A DNA stretch of 64,000 nt from Dreissena polymorpha (Eukaryota > Mollusca > Bivalvia > Myida > Dreissenidae), in the NCBI RefSeq assembly GCF_020536995.1, contig NC_068357.1, positions 72,219,468 through 72,283,467 on the forward strand. The letters are read 5' to 3'. Of the stretch, positions 59,101 to 64,000 are shown piece after piece (position 1 is the first letter of the stretch; each line of letters starts with the position of its first letter). Both the position numbers and the translations under genes were made by a program. The notes beneath the pieces are model-generated. The model had not been told where the DNA came from. It made no database searches and saw only the letters and a list, made by a program, of their open reading frames with translations.

Positions 59101-60607
59101 TTGGCCAACCATAAAAACCATATCTGAAGCCAAAAAGGATTTATCAGCAACCATATTGGCATCTGACCCATTATTACCCATTGAAATCCCTACCCTGGCT
59201 CAAGCAAGACCTACACAGGATAATAAGGCGCAAAGTTAGGCTCCACAAGAGAGCTAGGGTAACCAATCAATGGGACACTTACAAGCGATACCAATGAGGA
59301 CTTGACAAAAACAACACAAAGTTCTTCTGGAGATATGTTATGTCATGCCGCAAAGACAACACTGGCTTAGCACCCCTTGAAAAATGGGTCAACATGTGAA
59401 TGACAGCAAAATAAAGGCCCAGATACTAATAGACCAATTCAATAAATAAGACAAAGTCTTGCTCTTACCCAACCTGAGTTGTAAAGCAAGATCAATATCC
59501 CCATTGCATATAACAGAGAAAGGCATACAGAAACTACTTTCTGGTTTGAACATTTCCAAAGCTGGAGGCTCAGACAGTATCCCCAAAATTGTACTCAAGA
59601 ACTGTACAGCTGAACTGGCCCCAGCAACTCAATATATCTTCCAGAAATCACTGGACCAAGGGACAAAATTGACTGGCAGAATGCAAACAAAGCTGGTATC
59701 AAGTGAAAATGTCTGGAATGCAGAGGGTAACAATATTCATTCTCAAATGATCGCGCACTGAAACATATTGGCCTCTACCCCCACCCCTTCAAAAACTCAT
59801 TGGATTAAAATCATCCCTGGATGGCTAAAATCCGGATTACCAGATTTATCTGGACAATGGACAACCCTAAGCTCTGTAGTATGGGACCCACATCTAGCAA
59901 AGCATATTGACAAAATCGAGACCCTAGATTCATCACAGGAGATAACTGCTCAGGGGATGAAGGCTGTGTTTCCTCCATGCTGAATACACTGGATCTTCAA
60001 AGTCTACAGGACATACGAAAGGTAAACTGACTTGCGTTCCTGTGCAAATTAGTCTGGGAAAGGTTCCAGCCTTACCTTGTCTCGATAGATTAATACCAGC
60101 AAGAAATAAACGAAATGCTCAACCTAAATAATTTAATGACTACCTAGCTTCAAACATTCTAGAAAACCAGTTGACTAAAACTACAATGTTTTTTTTAAGA
60201 ATTTCAAATGTGCAATTTAATAACTCATTTTTTTCCTAGAACAGTTTCAGACTGGAACAAACTTTGTGACAGTGTTGTATATGCGGCCACCATCAATGTT
60301 TTCAGGACTGCGCTTAATAATCCACTGTAGAATAAATTATTATTTTTGTCATGTTGCAACCTTTTCCCTAAAAGGCCCTGCCATGTATTAATTCAGATTA
60401 AGAGTACAAATGCAATTTTTTTAAGACAATAACAAGATCTACGAAATTGATAATGTCCGAATAACACTTTATCCGAAACATATTAAATTTCAATTATATT
60501 GTTTAAATAATCAGTTTAGCATGAAAAAAACATATAGGATACAGCATTAGTAGTCGGACTTCTTTTTCTTTTTGCTTCATTTTATTTAATATCGTAAGGA
60601 GACCCAT
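56110..60607 (-). CDS. ARL2: ARL2, ADP-ribosylation factor-like GTPase 2
   Basis: Five exons on the minus strand: 60543-60607, 58720-58830, 57940-58102, 57213-57293, 56110-56244 (stop TGA at 56110-56112). Joined in phase they give 184 aa, exactly the length of human ARL2. It starts [16 protein letters not shown]. The P-loop GLDNAGKTT covers residues 23-31, switch I Thr47 lies in SPTLGFNI, the G3 motif WDVGGQ ends at Gln70, NKQD covers 125-128, and the G5 Ser-Ala lies in CSAVTGE. Family knowledge: ARL2 acts with tubulin cofactor D and BART/ARL2BP and releases prenylated cargo from PDE6D; despite Gly2 it is not considered myristoylated. Intron 1 contains an old LINE. Nothing in the gene appears broken. 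Confidence 0.97.
56253..56467. mobile_element. hairpin MITE, family H, copy 8
   Basis: ATGAGCCGCGCTCTGTGAAA to CACAGAGCATGGCTCATATA. Shortened internally. Begins 9 bp outside the last ARL2 exon acceptor side (ARL2 intron 4). Confidence 0.8.
56491..56718 (+). mobile_element. TTAA-type MITE, family M, copy 4
   Basis: TTAACCATTTACCACTTAGA to GGGGGAAATGGTTAA, in ARL2 intron 4. The central palindrome is partly eroded. Confidence 0.75.
57294..57939 (-). other. ARL2 intron 3
   Basis: AT-rich, no repeat recognised. The plus-strand frames at 57683-57936 are not supported. Confidence 0.6.
58103..58719 (-). other. ARL2 intron 2
   Basis: AT-rich, no repeat recognised. Donor GTATAT, acceptor ATCTATAG on the minus strand. 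Confidence 0.6.
59095..60335 (+). mobile_element. decayed LINE (CR1/Jockey/L2-like) in ARL2 intron 1
   Basis: Plus strand, antisense to ARL2. Recognisable pieces: linker [19 protein letters not shown]; reverse-transcriptase entry [18 protein letters not shown] plus [17 protein letters not shown]; and the C-terminal [17 protein letters not shown] with [10 protein letters not shown] and a stop near 60330. The catalytic palm is deleted between about 59690 and 59750. Several frameshifts and stops. Confidence 0.75.
60336..60542 (-). other. ARL2 intron 1, segment next to exon 1
   Basis: Short AT-rich stretch with the exon-1 donor (GTATCC on the minus strand) at 60541-60542. Nothing else recognised. 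Confidence 0.5.
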
Positions 60608-60878
60608 GATTTCGATAAATTTGCAAGTAAAAATTAGTCATGTACACAAAGTTGTTGTTGTTGTTGCTACTGTCGTATGCCAATCCATTGGTTTTTGTCG
60701 CAAATGAAATATTTCATTTTACTGTGTTCATTTAAAATACCATTTCTGACATGTTTTGTGAACAAAATTAGTTCTGTTAAATGAGAAAGAAATTATATCG
60801 TCATATTATTGTTTGTTTATGCGCTTTGTAATGTCGTAAAATCTGTCAAAACTTAAAGGTTACAACTTACAGGATGAA
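60608..60878. promoter_or_regulatory. shared bidirectional promoter region of ARL2 and the PX gene
   Basis: Only 271 bp separate the divergent start codons, so both 5' UTRs and promoters must lie here, unless a noncoding first exon lies further off. No TATA box placement is convincing. The sequence is AT-rich with a short (TTG)n run near 60652-60665. Confidence 0.6.
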
Positions 60879-63753
60879 ATGGCTGCTTCCGCCTCCGACA
60901 AGATTTGGTATTTTGAGGTTACAGACCCAACAAACCACCCGAAAGGTTTTACAATATACAAGGTTACTGCCAAGGTACGTGCCAAATGCAATAATATAAT
61001 ATTATATGAGTATAAACTAAGCCTGACTTAATTTAGTCGTCATTTAATCTAATTTAAATTAAAAACAAATTGAAAAAATAAATGTGTTAGTGTTGTTTTA
61101 TTCCTTAAATCACCACTTAAATTGCAGCCAAGCCTGAGAAGAAATCTCCTGGGACTTTAAAGAAAACGCTTTATAAAATGTTAAATTAAGTAAGTGTTTA
61201 TTTTAAAAAAAATACCAAATTGATTATTCTTAAATTCCCAGAACAAAATACTAATGCTATAATTCACTGCCTTATACAACTTTCAGTAACCAAGATAATG
61301 CTTTGATAATTTCATAATATTTTATTATAGATCCAATATGTTTAAATAATTATGTTTCAGGTGTTTCCAGTTAATGCACCAGAAAGCTTAACAGAGGTAA
61401 GGAATATTACTAAAAACTGTGAACAATGTTCTAGCCTATCTAGGCAAATGCCATTAAATAGCAGAAAGGGGTTATTGGCTTTAATTTCACTGTTCCTTGT
61501 TGTGAGCAAATAGTAAAAGGGTGGCAGTATTTTTCAGCCTGTCCCAGACATTTTCTCGTCTCTCATAACTCTTTTAGAGTGGTTTTGTACATATATATCA
61601 GGGCCCTCAATCCATTTTTGGGGAAGCGGGTTGCTACCCATAGCAGGGGGAATTTTTGCGGCGTTTCCCTTTTTGGGGGATTTTTAACTTACTCTCTAAT
61701 TATTACATATGTACATGTTTGCACTTTATTCATTGCTTATTTCATAATTTAGTATGTTTGACAAGATTAAATTAAAAAAGAATTATGATATAGTAATCAT
61801 GAGACATCTATCTATAAAAAAAAAATTTTTTTTTTTTTTTTAGGGGGAATTTTTCCCCCCAAAAGGGGAAAAAAGTATACTTTTCAGGGGGGGGGGGGGG
61901 GATGCGGCCGAATTTTGACAGATTGAGGGCCCTGTATATATATAATGATTTTGTACTGTTTTATTGTGTTTTATGTACAAAAGTGATACGTTAATAAACT
62001 ATTCTGTCTGTCTGTCTTTTCTCCATGCAGTTTCCATTATGGTTGCAACATATTCATTGTATTTATGTTAATATTAATGTGTTGAAATTTTACATAAAAA
62101 ATATTCAGGCATTCATTAAAGCGGGTGTATACGATTTTGTCAAATATTTATGAATTTATATAAACTGTGTAAAAAACTTATTATATATATATTTCAATAT
62201 AAATTAAAATAAAAGTTAAGAAGAACATGTGTAAAAAAATGCGAAATAAGCCAGATATTTAATTCTGAAATTGAAAACGGCTGTACAGCCGAATTCGCCA
62301 GCATGTATACCATACATGTACGATGTGCATCTAAACTTACGAGGGGTGTTCCAGAAGTTCGTGGATTTTTGCTATAACTTTCATTTGGTAACATAAATGG
62401 ACAAACAAATAGCATGTTAAGAATATTTCGTCCTTTCCAAATCTACTCTCCAAATATCATGGAAATACATAAAACAATAAATATACATCAGAGATTTAAA
62501 CATGTGCACAATGCGCACAACGACGCACGTGTAACGTTTCTGTTCAACGTCAATGACGTTATGAAGTTAACAACTGTCAAATCTTTTCCACATAATCACC
62601 TCCAACGCCAATGCACTTTATGTGCCGGGAAATCCGCTTGTCAAAAGTGTCTCTATACCAGTCAGCGTCAAAAGACAACACGATTCGCTTTGCTGCAACT
62701 GTAAGTTCCTGTTTACTTGCAAAGCGAATACCGCGCAACTGTGATTTAACTTTCGGGAAGACGCGGAAGTCCATAGGGGCCAAATCCGGGCTGTAAGGAG
62801 GACTTAGGCGCTGTAATGTGAAATTCTGTTTATCAACGACATTTAAACCAAATTTAAATTCGCGTAACGCTCATACGCTTAATTGTCTTTGCTGCATTTT
62901 ATGAAATTCGGCTTTAATGTATAATTTTTCTTGCCTATTTTGTGTTATTGTAACATATTTTATCAATATATTACAATTAAACACATATAAAAAATCGTAT
63001 ATACCCGCTTTAAGTTGATACCTTGCCGCAACACTGTCTGCAATATGACTGCTGTAACATACAGTACATTATGAAACTGCTTCCATTAAGACAACAGCAA
63101 ACAAAAGTGCATTCTTTATTGGTAAAATAGAAAATAAACCAGACAAACTATAAATGACTAGTCTTCATCCTCATGGATTAATTATTCCTGAGTTACTTAG
63201 CAGTTTAAACATTACTGCTTTAATTCTCATTTACATGTACCTTAATTACTCTATGTTTTCGAACACTCAAAATTTTCAGACACCTTTGTTTTTATCCAAA
63301 ATAATTATTTAAAAATGGTTTCACCGAACACCTTATAGTGAAACATGTATAAAAGGTTTTTGAAAATTTACCCAGTCCTGTGGTATTTTACAAGCGTGTG
63401 TTATTAATTCGTTTAAACAATTGACACATTGCATAGCCGTATACGATCGTCAATGCCATTGCTAAAAATTTAGGGTACCTGTATTTTATATAAAGTTTTT
63501 TGGTATCTAAAATGTTCGACATCTAAAAACACGAATTTTTTTAGTGTAAGAAAACTACAAGTAATTAGGGTAAGTTATGTTGAATACATTGAAATTGTGT
63601 TATGTATATTTGACTGCAGCTTTCTTTTTTTTCAGATTGTAATCTGGAAGCGTTACAATGACTTCAAGGAGCTTAACAAGGTCTTGGTCACCCTGCACAA
63701 GTCACTTCATCGTAGAGTTGAGTTTCCGATGTTTGCAAAGCCCAAACTCTTCG
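60879..63753 (+). CDS. PX-domain protein, SNX15/RPS6KC1-like, N-terminal exons
   Basis: Exons 60879-60974, 61361-61396 and 63636-63753 join in phase and continue past the window. The start is MAASASDKIWYFEVTDP, then HPKGFTIYKVTAK, then the PX core IVIWKRYNDFKELNK with the RYxxF phosphoinositide-binding signature, then FPMFAKPKLFG. The HP(R/K)GxTxYKVTA and WKRYxDFxxLxK pattern matches the PX domains of SNX15 and RPS6KC1, which bind phosphatidylinositol 3-phosphate on endosomes (family knowledge). The two cannot be separated here because the MIT and kinase regions are outside the window. The ATG at 60879 is chosen because it is in frame with the PX domain; another ATG at 60874 is out of frame. 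Confidence 0.85.
61599..61934. mobile_element. hAT-like MITE with homopolymer core
   Basis: Ends CAGGGCCCTCAATC and GATTGAGGGCCCTG, flanked by ATATATAT / TATATATA (8-bp duplication possible but hidden by the repeat). Inside are GGGGGAATTTTTCCCCCC-type inverted words, a run of about 14 G and runs of A and T. Confidence 0.75.
62116..63013. mobile_element. TTAA-flanked TIR element hosting a mariner fragment
   Basis: Ends TTAAAGCGGGTGTATACGAT plus TTT and inverted AAAATCGTATATACCCGCTT plus TAA; TTAA lies at both borders. 898 bp. The interior includes a mariner remnant at 62338-62815 and AT-rich filler. Confidence 0.8.
62338..62815 (-). mobile_element. mariner transposon remnant, transposase C-terminus
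   Basis: Minus strand encodes YSPDLAPMDFRVFPKVKSQL, RGIRFASKQELT, ending GGDYVEKI and a stop near 62577. The SPDLAP motif carries the third catalytic Asp region of mariner DDD enzymes. The left border TA plus CGAGGGGTGTTCCAGAAGTT matches a mariner-type inverted end. The 5' two thirds of the transposase and the other end are missing. Confidence 0.8.
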
Positions 63754-64000
63754 GTACGTAATGATCAACCATTATGTTACGGAAAAACTGGGCTTTGAAA
63801 AAGCTTATCATGGCTGTTTGCAAAATGTACCATAAAAGTAGAAAGTGTTTCCATTTTGTCTGCCTTATGTGGTTTTATGACCAAACATTTGTAGCCAGAC
63901 ACAATTGTCTATAGCCAATTTGAATGATCGTTTGCTTGCTGATGGCTTATAGATAATCACAGTATACATTTTGTATGAAGCAGTTCTTGAAAATATAATT
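63754..64000 (+). other. third intron of the PX gene, 5' part
   Basis: Begins with donor GTACGT; nothing further recognised before the window ends. Confidence 0.7.

Larger units (their letters stand above)
61397..63635 (+). other. large second intron of the PX gene
   Basis: Contains the elements at 61599 and 62116 listed separately. The remainder is AT-rich unique sequence. Acceptor TTTTTTTTCAG at 63625-63635. Confidence 0.7.

Overview
This is a eukaryotic, AT-rich, intron-rich and repeat-laden window. It most likely comes from a bivalve mollusc; a dreissenid mussel is my best guess. The evidence is intron-exon structure with GT-AG junctions, metazoan single-copy genes, and many copies of tandem-cored and hairpin elements of the kind I associate with bivalve genomes. 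The species is inferred, not proven.

Four protein-coding genes can be reconstructed by joining exons at phase-compatible splice sites. (1) ERO1, the ER thiol oxidase, is on the plus strand. Its 5' part lies outside the window and its stop is at 18688. (2) A GPR137-family multipass membrane protein is complete on the minus strand (27478-45802, 7 coding exons, 425 aa). (3) ARL2, a small GTPase, is complete on the minus strand (56110-60607, 5 coding exons, 184 aa). (4) A PX-domain protein of the SNX15/RPS6KC1 type starts at 60879 on the plus strand and runs out of the window. ERO1 and GPR137 converge on an 8.8 kb spacer. ARL2 and the PX gene are head to head with only 271 bp between start codons. 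Most of the longer open frames in the window are satellite or transposon artefacts.

The rest is repeats. Three ERO1 introns hold tandem arrays whose monomers resemble the adjoining exon-intron junction (one acceptor, two donors), so the introns carry dozens of decoy splice sites. Five families of tandem-cored elements (here A to E) share one layout: a hairpin head after a T-run, a GT-rich leader, a core of about 140-180 bp monomers and a tail ending CTTGTT. Two of them have inserted into other elements without a visible target duplication, as Helitron-like elements do. Families A and D are dense in AGGTCA nuclear-receptor half-sites. A roughly 33-bp satellite fills GPR137 intron 6 and is broken up by three different terminal-inverted-repeat (TIR) elements. 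Between GPR137 and ARL2, a decayed RTE-type LINE is split by a four-deep nest of TIR elements (47552-52451), each with recognisable ends. At least nine copies of one hairpin MITE and four of a TTAA-flanked MITE are scattered through introns and spacers.

No rRNA, CRISPR array, functional tRNA gene or viral element was recognised.
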